A DNA stretch of 64,000 nucleotides from Homarus americanus (GCF_018991925.1 NW_024736071.1:15420787-15484786), one strand, 5' to 3'; shown: positions 1 through 10,865, counted from the first letter of the stretch. The notes: generated by a model from the sequence alone, not told the origin. A program made the numbers and translations.

Positions 1-155
1 TATGTTCGTCGCTTCTTCTGCCTGTTTGCCCGTCTCTCTGTTTGCCTGTCTCTATATCCGTCTGTGTTTCGTCTGTCTGTCAGATTTTATATTCGTTTTT
101 CTGTCTAACTCTCTCTCACTCACTCTGTCTCCTTGTCTCTGCCGGTCTGTCTGTT

Positions 156-202
<47 letters not shown>

Positions 203-780
203 CCCCCACACGTCACATAAAAAATAAATATTCCTCACTTCCCAACGTCCCAGGCTGGTTGACTCTCAAACTAACATCATCAATAAAACATTACTTTTTT
301 TTAGCCCTGTTTATTCATCTTTTTTATATATATTTTTTTTTCCAGGTCAGTTCAGCACCCCTGAGACCTGACTGGCTTCTTTGTCTAAGTAAACTAACTT
401 ATTGAAACTGACTCACTGAACCTCTGATGATGTTGAACTGACTTAGTAAATTGACTTAATGTGTTGTTATTTATTTTTTCCATCCATCCATCTTTCTTCA
501 TTGTTCTCCCTGTCTGTCTCTCACTATCTCTCTATCTCTCGTCTTCCTTCTTACCCTATCATCTCCTTTACTCACTTCTCCCTCCTTCTTTCCCCCTCTC
601 TCTCTCTCACTCTCTTCTCCTTCTGTTACCTCCTTCCTAACATAGACACTCTCTTCTTTCTTTCTTTCGTAATATAGATAGCAACATTTTTTTTCTTTTC
701 CTCCTTCGGGTTAACATTCTTCTTCTTCTCTTTTATCTCAACATGGAAGGAGAAAATATATGCGTGATGTATAAATAGAT
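1..780. repeat. Pyrimidine-rich non-coding DNA with a TCTG tract
   Basis: A (TCTG)n tract occupies about 145-203. The rest is C/T-rich and T-rich sequence with stop codons in all frames outside the repeats. No gene is seen. Confidence 0.8.
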
Positions 781-782
781 AG

Positions 783-784
<2 letters not shown>

Positions 785-870
<86 letters not shown>
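785..870. repeat. (GA)n microsatellite
   Basis: An uninterrupted GA dinucleotide run of about 86 bp. It is followed at 983-1044 by a (CT)n run, so the two complementary runs lie about 110 bp apart and could pair as a large stem-loop. Confidence 0.95.
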
Positions 871-873
<3 letters not shown>

Positions 874-981
874 TTACGGTGTTGGTCTCCATCATATGAA
901 ATTGGCTTTAAATCTTTTGTGGTCGCGTAGATTTACTGTAATAGGTCCTGTCCACTTTCCCCCCACCTCTTAACCTTCAAG

Positions 982-982
<1 letters not shown>

Positions 983-1044
<62 letters not shown>
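983..1044. repeat. (CT)n microsatellite
   Basis: A CT run of about 62 bp, complementary to the GA runs at 785-870 and 1162-1213. Confidence 0.95.
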
Positions 1045-1049
<5 letters not shown>

Positions 1050-1159
1050 CATCAGTGAGTCACCAGGGACACTCTACGTCCGGTGTCTCACTTCACTATT
1101 GATCTCTCCTTCACTATCAAGCTGCTGTCCGATATCTGTGGTGTGTTTCCAGGTGTGAG

Positions 1160-1161
<2 letters not shown>

Positions 1162-1213
<52 letters not shown>
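1162..1213. repeat. (GA)n microsatellite
   Basis: A GA run of about 52 bp. The following 200 bp (1214-1419) is A/C-rich unique sequence without a credible ORF. Confidence 0.95.
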
Positions 1214-1215
<2 letters not shown>

Positions 1216-1419
1216 CAACTACAGACCGAAATAAACACATACAATCCATTTACAAACAATAAACAAACCATTAAAATCCTCTCGCCTAAACACAAACACC
1301 AAACAATAAAAAAAAGAAAGAAAAAACTAACAATAAAACACCAATGAAATACAAAAAAAACCACACACAAATTCTTGCCAAACATAAAAAAAACATCACG
1401 AAACTTTTACTATTATAAT

Positions 1420-1441
1420 AACACACACACACACACACGCA

Positions 1442-1493
<52 letters not shown>
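1420..1493. repeat. (AC)n microsatellite
   Basis: An AC run of about 74 bp with two early interruptions. The minus-strand ORF over it is a Val-Cys dipeptide artefact. Confidence 0.95.
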
Positions 1494-1496
<3 letters not shown>

Positions 1497-1689
1497 TTTT
1501 ATGTCAATACCATCAGGTTTTGGCGGGTTTTGAAGCTACAACATTTGGCGGTAAAAGTTTATCAATGAACAATTTAATGTCGGTTTTATGACACTTTTAC
1601 ATGCTAATTCCTGGCGACGTCGACCATGAAGCGTTCCTTTAAAACCTAATTACAATACAGCAGGCGAGGAGAATTGGCCCGAGTCTGGT

Positions 1690-1852
1690 AGTGTGGGGGT
1701 GTGTGGGGGTGTGGGCGACATGGTGTGTGTGTGTGGGGTGGGCGACATGGTGTGTGGGGTGTGGGGGTGTGGGCGACATGGTGTGTGTGTGGGGGTGTGG
1801 GCGACATGGTGTGTGTGGGGGTGTGGGCGACATGGTGTGTGTGTGTGGGAGT
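1690..1852. repeat. Minisatellite around GGGCGACATGGTGTG
   Basis: Five units of about 28-35 bp, each carrying the core GGGCGACATGGTGTG separated by variable GT/GGGGT filler. ORFs on both strands here reflect only the repeat. Confidence 0.85.
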
Positions 1853-2135
1853 GGATGAGGAAGGTAGTGGGTGTAGAGGTGTTTGTGTAAGTGCATACAT
1901 ATATGTGTGTGTATGAGTGTATACATATATGTGTATATTACAAACCCCAGTGTACACCAACATACTGAAAGATCTTGTATAGAAGTTAATAAGCGGTGAT
2001 GAGAGCTGAGATTGTCCCTTTCAGTGTGAGTAGTCAGACTCCATTGATACTAAGAGTCTTCAATGCAGGTGTAATAACTCGGTGTGAGAAGTTTGGACGG
2101 TGTTTAGCTGTGAGGCAAGACCAGCATTTTTATAC

Positions 2136-2136
<1 letters not shown>

Positions 2137-2184
<48 letters not shown>
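2137..2184. repeat. (GT)n microsatellite
   Basis: A GT run of about 48 bp preceded by unique sequence (1853-2136) in which no gene is seen. Confidence 0.95.
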
Positions 2185-2186
<2 letters not shown>

Positions 2187-2378
2187 TCGTTAGTTAGGAC
2201 GTTTACTCTTCATCATCAACGACACCACCATTCGTCCTTTGAGCTGAGGTAGTTCGCCAGTACTTCGTAATGATCCAACTTGTTAAAATCTCCCACAAAA
2301 CTTTTAATTGTGTGTTATATATCTCAGGTAAATTGACTCTATAAACCAGGGAGGAATAATGATCTACGGGGAAAGGAG

Positions 2379-2676
<298 letters not shown>

Positions 2677-2787
2677 TCATAAAATATTACTTTCGTTTCT
2701 AATAATAAATACTGACGATATTCCCAGAAAGTCTCAACCTCGTTCCTGATATCCGGTAAACTTCAAGATTTTTGACGAGTAGAAGGG

Positions 2788-3020
2788 AGGGTGAGGGGGT
2801 GAGGGTGAGGGGTGAGGGTGAGAGGTGAGGAGAGGAACACCTGTCTTGGCTCACCTGAAAATTTGATCCCCCGGTCGATGTCAGAAAAGGAACGACATCT
2901 TTTTAATTTTTCTGTCTTTCTTTCTTTTTTTCTTTTTCTAACTCTCCACTTCTATCTTATAGTCTCTTATTTGTTTTATACTTTCCATAGTTCTTTCGGT
3001 CTCTGTGTCTTATAGTCTTT

Positions 3021-3060
<40 letters not shown>

Positions 3061-3190
3061 AAGACACAGTTCCAATAATAATAAACATTTAACGAAGACA
3101 TGAGAAGATTCCCGTGTCAGGTGGAGGCACTTATTAAACACACACACACACACACACACACACCCACACACACACACACACACACAGGTA
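2788..3190. repeat. GGGTGA repeat, CT tract and CA tract
   Basis: A GGGTGA-type purine repeat lies at about 2788-2829, a (CT)n run at 3027-3056 and a (CA)n run at 3138-3186. The sequence between them is unique and carries no gene. Confidence 0.85.
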
Positions 3191-3385
3191 AATAATATCA
3201 GTACTCTGTATGTATAAAAAAATCGGCCCAGTTAATTAACGGACACATTACAGGTATTATTAAAAAGCCTTAAGTATTGTAACAACTAAAACTAAATTAC
3301 AGTTTGGTTAATGATTATGGATAAAGCTTTTGTAGTGTTAATTGATTCGTCGAATATTTGCTAGGTTACTCTAGTGGGGGTGCCC

Positions 3386-3513
3386 TTAACCTGAGCGAAA
3401 TACCATTGACCTGAGCTAGATACCATTAACCTGAACGAGATACCATTGACCTGAACGAGATACCATTGACCTGAACGAGATACCATTGACCTGAGTGAAA
3501 ATACCATTAACCT
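3386..3513. repeat. 20-bp minisatellite (CTGAACGAGATACCATTGAC)
   Basis: Six copies of a 20-bp unit with point changes (TTGAC/TTAAC, GAACGAG/GAGCTAG/GAGTGAA). The array ends in AT-rich unique sequence. Confidence 0.9.
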
Positions 3514-3544
3514 ATGTTCATCAATATTAATTAAATATTACTTG

Positions 3545-3546
<2 letters not shown>

Positions 3547-3610
<64 letters not shown>

Positions 3611-3614
3611 TCTC
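3547..3614. repeat. (CT)n microsatellite
   Basis: A CT run of about 68 bp with one G interruption. The flanking sequence 3615-4007 holds no gene. A further short CT run lies at 4008-4035. Confidence 0.95.
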
Positions 3615-3997
3615 CTTACTCTACATCACTCAACCTCAAGGGAATAAAAGGCATCAAGTCTCACAAAAAAAACTATAGTAAATTCATTTCTACTCATGTT
3701 GACCAAATTTTTATAGACAACTTAATATTTACACAACATATACAGGGAAATATTTTAATTCCATTTTTATGTTACTGTTTATTATACGGACAATAATCAT
3801 TTAGGGTTCTGGAATAAATACCAAAAAAATCTATATATGTCTCTCTGCTGTTGTGTTCCGCTTAGAGTAAAATAAAAGAGTTGTTGAACACGACCTATGT
3901 TATGATGAGGACTTGTACTGCTACCCACACTGTAATGTTTGTGACGAGTTGGATGATGTTTTATGGCGAGCTGTATTAGAGGTGACGTAGGGATGGC

Positions 3998-4037
<40 letters not shown>

Positions 4038-4082
4038 GGTGAATTAGTATCAATGCGATCTTGTGTACAAACGATATATGTA

Positions 4083-4298
4083 CAGTCCCCCTTCATTTAT
4101 GCGTTTACAGGGGCTCGTCCGACAGATTTTGTCCAGTGTGGCAGCCCTGTGTTTGTTTACATTCGACAAAAGGAAACTTGCAATAGTAAACATACTGTGG
4201 AATCAAAATAAAACATTATTAAAATAAATATCTCAATGTAATGATTTGTGGAATGTTTATATGACGAGCCCCTGTAAACGCACTAGTGAAGGGGACTG
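4083..4298. mobile_element. MITE with 36-37-bp terminal inverted repeats, TA target site (Tc1/mariner or pogo type)
   Basis: The left end (4083-4119) starts CAGTCCCCCTTCA and runs through TTTACAGGGGCTCGTC. The right end (4263-4298) is its reverse complement apart from one indel and a few changes. Both ends are flanked by TA (4081-4082 and 4299-4300), the target-site duplication of the Tc1/mariner superfamily, whose members often begin CAGT. The 216-bp body is A/T-rich and encodes no transposase, so this is a non-autonomous element sitting in the intron or upstream region of the Toll gene. The superfamily is inferred from TA plus CAGT only. Confidence 0.8.
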
Positions 4299-4300
4299 TA

Positions 4301-4534
4301 CCTGTATTGTATGTGTAAAGAAGATAGACAATGTGACTCAGGAGGTCTTACCAACACTTGTACGTCTTTAGTTTGTTCAACTCGTCATCGCCACAAAGTC
4401 AGTTCAGTTCTCCTTCTGATTTTATTGATTTCCTTTGTGTGGTCAGCCGCCACCCACCGCCACCCGCCGCCACCCGCGCTGTGTCACTTGTCACTACCAT
4501 AACTCTTGTGGCTTCTCTTATAGACACTTTTTAT

Positions 4535-4567
<33 letters not shown>

Positions 4568-4701
4568 AGACTAATATTCTTCAAGAGTACAAGTGTACAT
4601 TTGTCAAGTATTATTAGTCTAATGTACTTCCTGTAATTCTTGCGTTTCAGAGTCTTGGCCGTATCCCCCCCCGCCCCGAGTGACTGTTTCTTGTGTTGCA
4701 G
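4301..4701 (+). other. Intron end before the Toll exon, with 3' splice site at 4700-4701
   Basis: The sequence TTTCTTGTGTTGCAG ends at 4701 and is a good polypyrimidine tract plus acceptor. A TGA in the Toll frame at 4681-4683 means the exon must begin after it, which fits this acceptor. A second acceptor-like AG lies at 4649-4650 (TTGCGTTTCAG) but would place that in-frame stop inside the exon. A (GT)n tract lies at 4537-4566. Confidence 0.8.
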
Positions 4702-7700
4702 GGTGTGGAGGGCCTGGAGGAGCTCACCATCAGGAGATGTAAGCTGGACAGTCTGGTGCCCGGGTCGCTGGACGGCCTGAGTCGTCTACAGAGGCTGGAA
4801 GTGACGACCCACAACGGGGAGTGGGCTGCGTTGGCGATGGAGGTGGTGGAGGGGTCGTTGCCGCTGCCCCTGGAGCGAGTCTCCCTCGCCCACAACAACA
4901 TCTGGACACTGCCACCCAGGGCCTTGTGTGGTCCCGCCGCCCTCCACCACCTCAACCTCTCCCATAACCGCCTTCAGGACGTGCTGGAGCTGGGGTTCTC
5001 AGACCAGGTGATGCTGGACGCCCAGGCTCTCAACATGTCTAATACGAGTTTCAGTGATCAGTTTTCAGGGTTTCTTAATGTCAACGAGGAAGTGACTGGA
5101 GATGACGGGTGCGGCCACGCCCTCCAGGAACTGATCCTGGACCACAATGATCTTGTGCGGCTTCCTCCACGCAGTTTCCGCGCCCTGGGCGGGCTCAGGG
5201 AGCTTTATATTCGTAATAATGATGTCCGACTCATAGCCAGTGAAGCCTTTAGAGGAATGGCAGCCTTACAAGTGCTCTATTTATCTAATAATCATATTAT
5301 CGCGCTACAGAACGGGACTTTCTTTGAGAACGTAGCCTTAGAGAGGATTTACCTCAACAATAACTCACTCAGTGCACTCAATTCGGGTGTGCTCCAGGGC
5401 CTGCAAGGGCTACAGGTGGTGGACCTCTCACATAATAAACTCAACTTGGACACCAGCCACGAGGACCTATTCAAGGGTCTGCGTCGGCTGGTCATCCTTG
5501 ACCTGTCTCACAACGCTCTCTCCACCATCACCCAACTCCTCCTCCGTGATCTGACCTCCCTACAGCGTCTCGACCTCTCTCACAACAGCATCGAGAGCCT
5601 CGAGGATGATAGCTTTACCTCCCTCTCGAACCTCTACGCCCTCGACCTCTCCCACAACCTGATCCTCAGCCTGAAAGAAGGTGGTTTGAGAGGACTGGTG
5701 GGGATGAGTCTCCTCCACTTGACCAACAATTCTCTCATAGAAATCCACCCTCACGCCCTTCACCACAGCTCCAACCTGAAGGAGGTGTTCCTTGGAAACA
5801 ACCACTTGCAGGCGATTCCCACCGCTTTAGAAAACCTTTCCTTCTTAAAGGCTTTAGATGTGAGTAGGAACGACATCGTTAGCATCCAGCCATTCCTTTT
5901 TGGCGGCTTGGGCAACCTGGAGACTCTTAATGTGAGCTACAATAAGATGAATGGCATCTCTCAGGGATCATTTGCTGGACTTGTTTCTCTGGAGACTTTA
6001 GACATGAGGGATAATCAGTTAAGGGCAGTGAGTGAAGGATCCTTCGACGGGGTCCCCAGTGTGCGCCACCTCACGCTGGCCAGGAACGAGTTGACCGACA
6101 TCAATGGTGTGTTCGCCGGCCTGGAGCACCTAGAGAGTCTAGACTTGTCTTACAACAACATCCGTATGTTTGACTACGCCTTCATCCCCAGGCAGCTTAT
6201 TAAGCTGGATTTAAAGAATAACAAAATTGAACAGCTTGGTAACTTCTTCAAGGTTCAGAGCGTCTTGACGTTAGAAATTCTCGACGCCAGTTATAATGGC
6301 ATCACGAGACTGACAGAAGTCTCACTCCCCAACACTATCAGGAAAGTTATTTTGCACAATAATAACATAAGTCGCGTTCTGCCAAACACATTCCGGGATA
6401 AATTAAATTTACAAGACATTGACTTCCGGTTGAACGCCATACAGAGACTTAACCCCAAGTCTATTAGTGTTCGAGGCACCATCGGTAACCACATCAACGC
6501 GCGGGTGTCCTTGGCTGGCAACCCGTTTGTGTGTGACTGTGAGATGGAATGGCTATACGGGTCGTCAGGGACTACCATTACTACCCCAGAAGCAACCGAG
6601 GTCATTTATCTTCAGCCTCGAGTCGAAGATCTTGCTCAGGTAACTTGTACTCTCACACATTCTCGAGGAGGAACGTCCATCTCGATTCGTATCTTGGACA
6701 CGTCCCCGGAGAACTACCTCTGCCCTTATGCTACCCACTGCTTCGCCCTCTGCCACTGTTGTGACTTCATAGCCTGTGACTGTCAAATGAAGTGTCCTGA
6801 CGCTTGTTCTTGCTTCCACGATGACACTTGGTCCATGAACCTGGTGGACTGTTCAGGGGGACAACTGGACCGCCTCCCAGACCGTGTACCGATGGATGCG
6901 ACGGTGGTGCTCCTGGACGGCAACAACCTTCAGGTACTTCACGCCCACCACTTCATCGGTCGTCACAGCATCCAGCAACTCTTCCTCAATAGTTCCCAGA
7001 TTCAGACACTTCAGAACCGTACCTTCCACGGCCTCACGTCCCTGCGCACACTACACCTGCAGGATAACATGATCGTACAGTTAAATGGTTTTGAGTTCTT
7101 TGGTCTTCATCGTCTCAAAGAACTTTACCTCCAAAATAACCGCCTCTCTTTTGTCAACAACGCCACCTTCCTGAGCCTGAAGAGCTTAGAGGTGTTGAGA
7201 CTAGATAACAACTTTATCATAGACTTCCCTGTTTGGCTCCTGAGTAACAACCGCTATTTAACCAGCGTCTCTCTGGCCAACAACCCCTGGGACTGTGACT
7301 GTCAGTTTGTTGAGTCTCTGAGGGAGTGGGAGACCCTGCAGCCGTACCTCCTGCTGGACCCCGAGGAAGTCTTCTGCGTGCACAGTGAGTCGGGCGTGGT
7401 GGGTCCCAGTATAGTGTTGCCAGAGTTCTCCTGCACCAAGGGGCAAGAGAGAGTCACACAGTACCAGTTTGGTCAGAGGCAGTTACCCTTCCTGGCGGGG
7501 GGTCTGTGTGGGGGTGTGGCCCTCATCAGTGCGTTGGTGGTGGTGGCCATGCTGGTGGCCCGAAGGAGGGCTGCTGCCGCCAACAAGCTGGCCATGAGTA
7601 GCCCCCCGCTTTACTGCCAGGAGGAGGACGGGAAGGTTTTTGACGCTTACATCAGCTACAGTGCCAGTGATGCCAGCTACGTGCGTGACGTCATAGCGAC

Positions 7701-8883
7701 TAAGCTGGAGAACAGCTGCCCCAGCTATAAACTCTGCCTTCACTCCAGGGACTTCAGCGAGAACAGTCGTCTCTCAGAGTTCATCACACAGTCGCTCAAC
7801 TTCAGCAGAAGAACCATCGTCGTGCTCTCCAAGAACTACGTCGACAACGAGTGGAAAAATGCCATATTCAAGAAAGCTCACGTCGATGGGTTGAAGGAGA
7901 ATGACATGAACATTATTGCCATATATTATGACAATGTTTCCTATTCCTCTTTTGATGCCGAGTTAAAGGCAGTGATAAGAAAATGTTCAAAGCTGCGGTG
8001 GGGCGACAAGAACTTCTGGAAGAAGTTAGCGGAAATGATGCCTCAGAGGCAGACCTACACTGGCCTGCCAGTGTACGTGTCCGACAACTCGTACAAGTCC
8101 TCGACGCTGCCGTCCCTGGTGCCCCCGTCGTCTCTACCACTCCCATCCTCCTCCTCCGTCCTCACATCCACCACTGGCCTCACCACGCCCTCGGAGATCG
8201 ACCGTAGGGCTTCATACTTGCCGGAGGCCCCGGCGACGTATAAGGCGCCGCCACCACCTCGGCCGTGTTACTCCCCTCCTTCGTGTGATTACATCGTGAT
8301 GCAGGGACGAGATTGTCAAGACCCACAGTGCACCTGCCGCCATCACTCACACGCCGCCTACACTTACGTCGACGGCGATAACTCGTCGCTTCATACATAC
8401 ACTTCCCTCGAGCCTTTCACCGGCTCCAGCCCTCACCACCCCCCCACCTACTTTTCCCGACCTCACTCTCCCAAGAGTAACAATTACAGCGTCATTGACG
8501 CCCCCATCAGGAGGACTGTCAAGGCCAGCAAACGGAAGAAGAAGCGACCAATGAGCCAGACATGTCCACCTACCACTAGTGAGGAGGTGGTGGACGAGCA
8601 CGGTGACCCTCAGGACCCCGCCAGTACCCAGCCTTCCATCGGCACCTTCCGCCGCACCAAGAGTCTCCGGGTGACACACGGCGCCGCCGCCGGGGAGAGG
8701 CAGAGCGACTACTCCACTGATCACTCCAGTGACCGCTCCAGTGGCAGGTCCTATGACCACTCAGTCACCTCTGCTGGTGGAGGCGCAGGTGGAGGGCTGG
8801 AACCCACAAACAACACCCTGTACATGGGTCTGACAGACTCCCCGCCAGACCCCGGCCTCAACACCGAGGAGTGTTTCGTCTAG
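4702..8883 (+). CDS. Toll-like receptor of the long type (Toll-6/Toll-8 Tollo-like), last exon, lacking signal-peptide exon
   Basis: Single-pass cell-surface receptor. Long Tolls act in epithelial patterning, neural wiring and some immune responses; ligand and role here are unknown. Residue 1 is set at 4693. About 22 leucine-rich repeats span residues 4-605. LRRCT follows (CDC at 614-616, C652), then the cysteine cluster C677-C707 typical of long Tolls (LRRCT-LRRNT junction). Five or six more repeats (about 725-862), a second LRRCT (CDC at 868-870, C895, C914), a transmembrane helix (about 931-956) and a TIR domain (about 982-1120, FDAYISY box 1, FW box 3 at 1108-1109) come next. A tail of about 275 residues carries a basic KRKKKR patch (1280-1285). 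The open frame starts at GTG 4693 inside the splice site, so that is not the true start; signal peptide and N-terminus lie on an unseen upstream exon. Stop TAG is 8881-8883. The motif THNGEW near the N-terminus matches Toll-6/8 better than Toll-1. TIR residues are unusual (see findings). Confidence 0.93.
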   Translation, partial: GVEGLEELTIRRCKLDSLVPGSLDGLSRLQRLEVTTHNGEWAALAMEVVEGSLPLPLERVSLAHNNIWTLPPRALCGPAALHHLNLSHNRLQDVLELGFSDQVMLDAQALNMSNTSFSDQFSGFLNVNEEVTGDDGCGHALQELILDHNDLVRLPPRSFRALGGLRELYIRNNDVRLIASEAFRGMAALQVLYLSNNHIIALQNGTFFENVALERIYLNNNSLSALNSGVLQGLQGLQVVDLSHNKLNLDTSHEDLFKGLRRLVILDLSHNALSTITQLLLRDLTSLQRLDLSHNSIESLEDDSFTSLSNLYALDLSHNLILSLKEGGLRGLVGMSLLHLTNNSLIEIHPHALHHSSNLKEVFLGNNHLQAIPTALENLSFLKALDVSRNDIVSIQPFLFGGLGNLETLNVSYNKMNGISQGSFAGLVSLETLDMRDNQLRAVSEGSFDGVPSVRHLTLARNELTDINGVFAGLEHLESLDLSYNNIRMFDYAFIPRQLIKLDLKNNKIEQLGNFFKVQSVLTLEILDASYNGITRLTEVSLPNTIRKVILHNNNISRVLPNTFRDKLNLQDIDFRLNAIQRLNPKSISVRGTIGNHINARVSLAGNPFVCDCEMEWLYGSSGTTITTPEATEVIYLQPRVEDLAQVTCTLTHSRGGTSISIRILDTSPENYLCPYATHCFALCHCCDFIACDCQMKCPDACSCFHDDTWSMNLVDCSGGQLDRLPDRVPMDATVVLLDGNNLQVLHAHHFIGRHSIQQLFLNSSQIQTLQNRTFHGLTSLRTLHLQDNMIVQLNGFEFFGLHRLKELYLQNNRLSFVNNATFLSLKSLEVLRLDNNFIIDFPVWLLSNNRYLTSVSLANNPWDCDCQFVESLREWETLQPYLLLDPEEVFCVHSESGVVGPSIVLPEFSCTKGQERVTQYQFGQRQLPFLAGGLCGGVALISALVVVAMLVARRRAAAANKLAMSSPPLYCQEEDGKVFDAYISYSASDASYVRDVIATKLENSCPSYKLCLHSRDFSENSRLSEFITQSLNFSRRTIVVLSKNYVDNEWKNAIFKKAHVDGLKENDMNIIAIYYDNVSYSSFDAELKAVIRKCSKLRWGDKNFWKKLAEMMPQRQTYTGLPVYVSDNSYKSSTLPSLVPPSSLPLPSSSSVLTSTTGLTTPSEIDRRASYLPEAPATYKAPPPPRPCYSPPSCDYIVMQGRDCQDPQCTCRHHSHAAYTYVDGDNSSLHTYTSLEPFTGSSPHHPPTYFSRPHSPKSNNYSVIDAPIRRTVKASKRKKKRPMSQTCPPTTSEEVVDEHGDPQDPASTQPSIGTFRRTKSLRVTHGAAAGERQSDYSTDHSSDRSSGRSYDHSVTSAGGGAGGGLEPTNNTLYMGLTDSPPDPGLNTEECFV

Positions 8884-9736
8884 TCCATATGTGGAGTACA
8901 GTATATTGTTTGTTGCTGTGAAGTGAAGGCAGTGATAGATGTTCCCGGATAATGTATTGGTAGGATGTGATAGATCGTGGTAGTGTTGTAACCCATGTTT
9001 ACTACCTGCGTCAGGAGGTCACCTGGACGTACGTGGCTCCTGTGTCGTGCAGGAGCCTCCCCTGGCGAGAGCCTCAACACCTTACAGGGAGTGAGACGTT
9101 AGAGGCTCGTCTCGCAGACATTATCACAGAGTACTAACCGTCCCGTTCATTGTAAGTCACCAGTGATTGCATAACATTGTATTTCATAATCTCAGATTTT
9201 TGTTTTATATATCTTGGGAGATGTGTTTCAGTATTACACGAGGAAGTGAGTGTCTCAGAAGCTGTCATAACTTTGTTGAAATACACACCCGGCGCGGGGT
9301 CTGCCACCGCCGCCGCCACACTCACTCACCAGCTGCCACCGGCGGCTAAACTAACTGCAACATTGTCCCAAGTTGCTCACTAACAACACGTATTCACTAG
9401 ACATGTTGAAGCTACAGACGACACCAACAGGAAGAAAAAACCCGCAGCTCGTAGTTCAGTGTCACGGTACAGGGAGACGATGCCTATGTCAACACCCTCC
9501 CTTCCTCCCTCTCTCCCTGTCGTCCTTCTTCTCTTAGTGTGACTGTCTCTAGTCGTCTCAGTCAGTCAGTTCAGACAGTCACCTCAGCCGATCATCTCAG
9601 CTAGTCAACCTAACCATCACCTGTACCCACCTGTATTTTGATTACTAAATTGAACCCATTTGTATTCACCTGTATTATACTGTAATATACCTGGCCCTTC
9701 TGTAAGCCTGTGACCTGTACGTATCTTTATCAAACT

Positions 9737-9739
<3 letters not shown>
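8884..9739 (+). other. Probable 3' UTR of the Toll gene and downstream flank
   Basis: Non-repetitive, moderately GC-rich sequence directly after the stop codon, with no ORF of note. The first polyadenylation-like signals found downstream are ATTAAA at 10137-10142, AATAAA at 11071-11076 and AATAAA at 11624-11629. Which one is used cannot be told, so the UTR end is open. Confidence 0.45.

Positions 9740-9797
<58 letters not shown>
9740..9797. repeat. (CT)n microsatellite
   Basis: A CT run of about 58 bp. A short GTCT run lies at about 9957-9979. Confidence 0.95.
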
Positions 9798-9799
<2 letters not shown>

Positions 9800-10006
9800 G
9801 CTTTTTCCCCACTAGTTATTTATACAGGGAGGGTGTGAGGTGGTGGTGTATGAGGGAGAGAGTTATACATTCTTCACACTCTCCCTCTCTCTCCCTCACC
9901 TCCAACTGAATAATTTTACACTTGTTGATTCTTCAGACCAGGCACAAGGTCCATACGTCTGTCTGTCTGTCTGTCTGTGAATTTTTTTTTCTGTTTTTCC
10001 TTAGGG

Positions 10007-10115
10007 TAGAAATGTTATGTAATTTTGACCATTCCTGTATTTTGAGTACAAGATGTTATGTAGTTTTTGGCTTTTTTATGAGTACAGATGTTATGTAATT
10101 TTGTATTTTTGCTGT
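10007..10115. repeat. Decayed tandem repeat with core GATGTTATGTAATTTTG
   Basis: Three diverged units of about 40-55 bp share the core ATGTTATGTA(A/G)TTTT and a GAGTACA(A)GATG joint. Confidence 0.6.
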
Positions 10116-10313
10116 AATTATCCCGATAGATCTGTTATTAAATTATGCCTCTTCTCCTTTCCTCTTCTCTTCCTTTGCCTCTTCTCCTTTTTTATCTTTC
10201 TTCTTTCGACTTGGTGAGTGTATGTATGTATGTCCGGCACAACACGCACACGAGGTTAAAATATAAAGACAGACATAAACACGTGTACTGTGCGTATTAA
10301 CATGTGGGATACT

Positions 10314-10314
<1 letters not shown>

Positions 10315-10361
<47 letters not shown>

Positions 10362-10600
10362 TCACTGCCAATTAAGTTTTAAAAATCACTTTTAGTTTTG
10401 CCGGCAATTATATCCTTATTTAATGCAACATACATACATACATATATCCATACATACATACATACATACATACATACATACATACATACATACATACATA
10501 AAACAAAACAACACACACAACAAAACACACCCAAACAGAACACAACACACCCAAACACAACACAACACAACACAACACAACACAATACAACAACTAAAAC
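10315..10600. repeat. (CA)n, (CATA)n and (AACAC)n tracts
   Basis: A CA run lies at 10315-10359, a CATA tetranucleotide run at about 10427-10501, then AACAC/CAACA pentamers to about 10590. ORFs made of Tyr-Ile-His-Thr or Cys-Val-Val-Leu repeats are artefacts. Confidence 0.95.
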
Positions 10601-10850
10601 AATATCTCGTCTCTAAGGTTTAATGAAATGGCACTCGGGATATACAGGCACTTCAGATTTGCCGGCACTTTCATCAGTCCCAGCTCCTGTGATGAGTCTA
10701 TCCTAGCGTCAGGAGGCGGGGGAGTAGGGCCTCTAACACCTCCCTGCAGAAGGACGTCTTAGGAGCCGCCAGGATGACTTGGCTGGGTCTTTCATTCACA
10801 CGGTTCCTTTTGCCCCCCGGTGTTGAGTCCGACTGTTTGAGGGTCATCTT
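10601..10850. other. Unique GC-moderate sequence, no gene identified
   Basis: About 250 bp of non-repetitive sequence. The + frame over 10774-10850 is open only because it runs into the following CT tract. Confidence 0.6.
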
Positions 10851-10851
10851 G

Positions 10852-10865
10852 CCTCTCTCTCTCGC

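Noticed and set aside
4693..4701. GTG at 4693 as translation start of the Toll protein
   Set aside because: It lies in the polypyrimidine tract and acceptor of an intron; the protein would lack a signal peptide.
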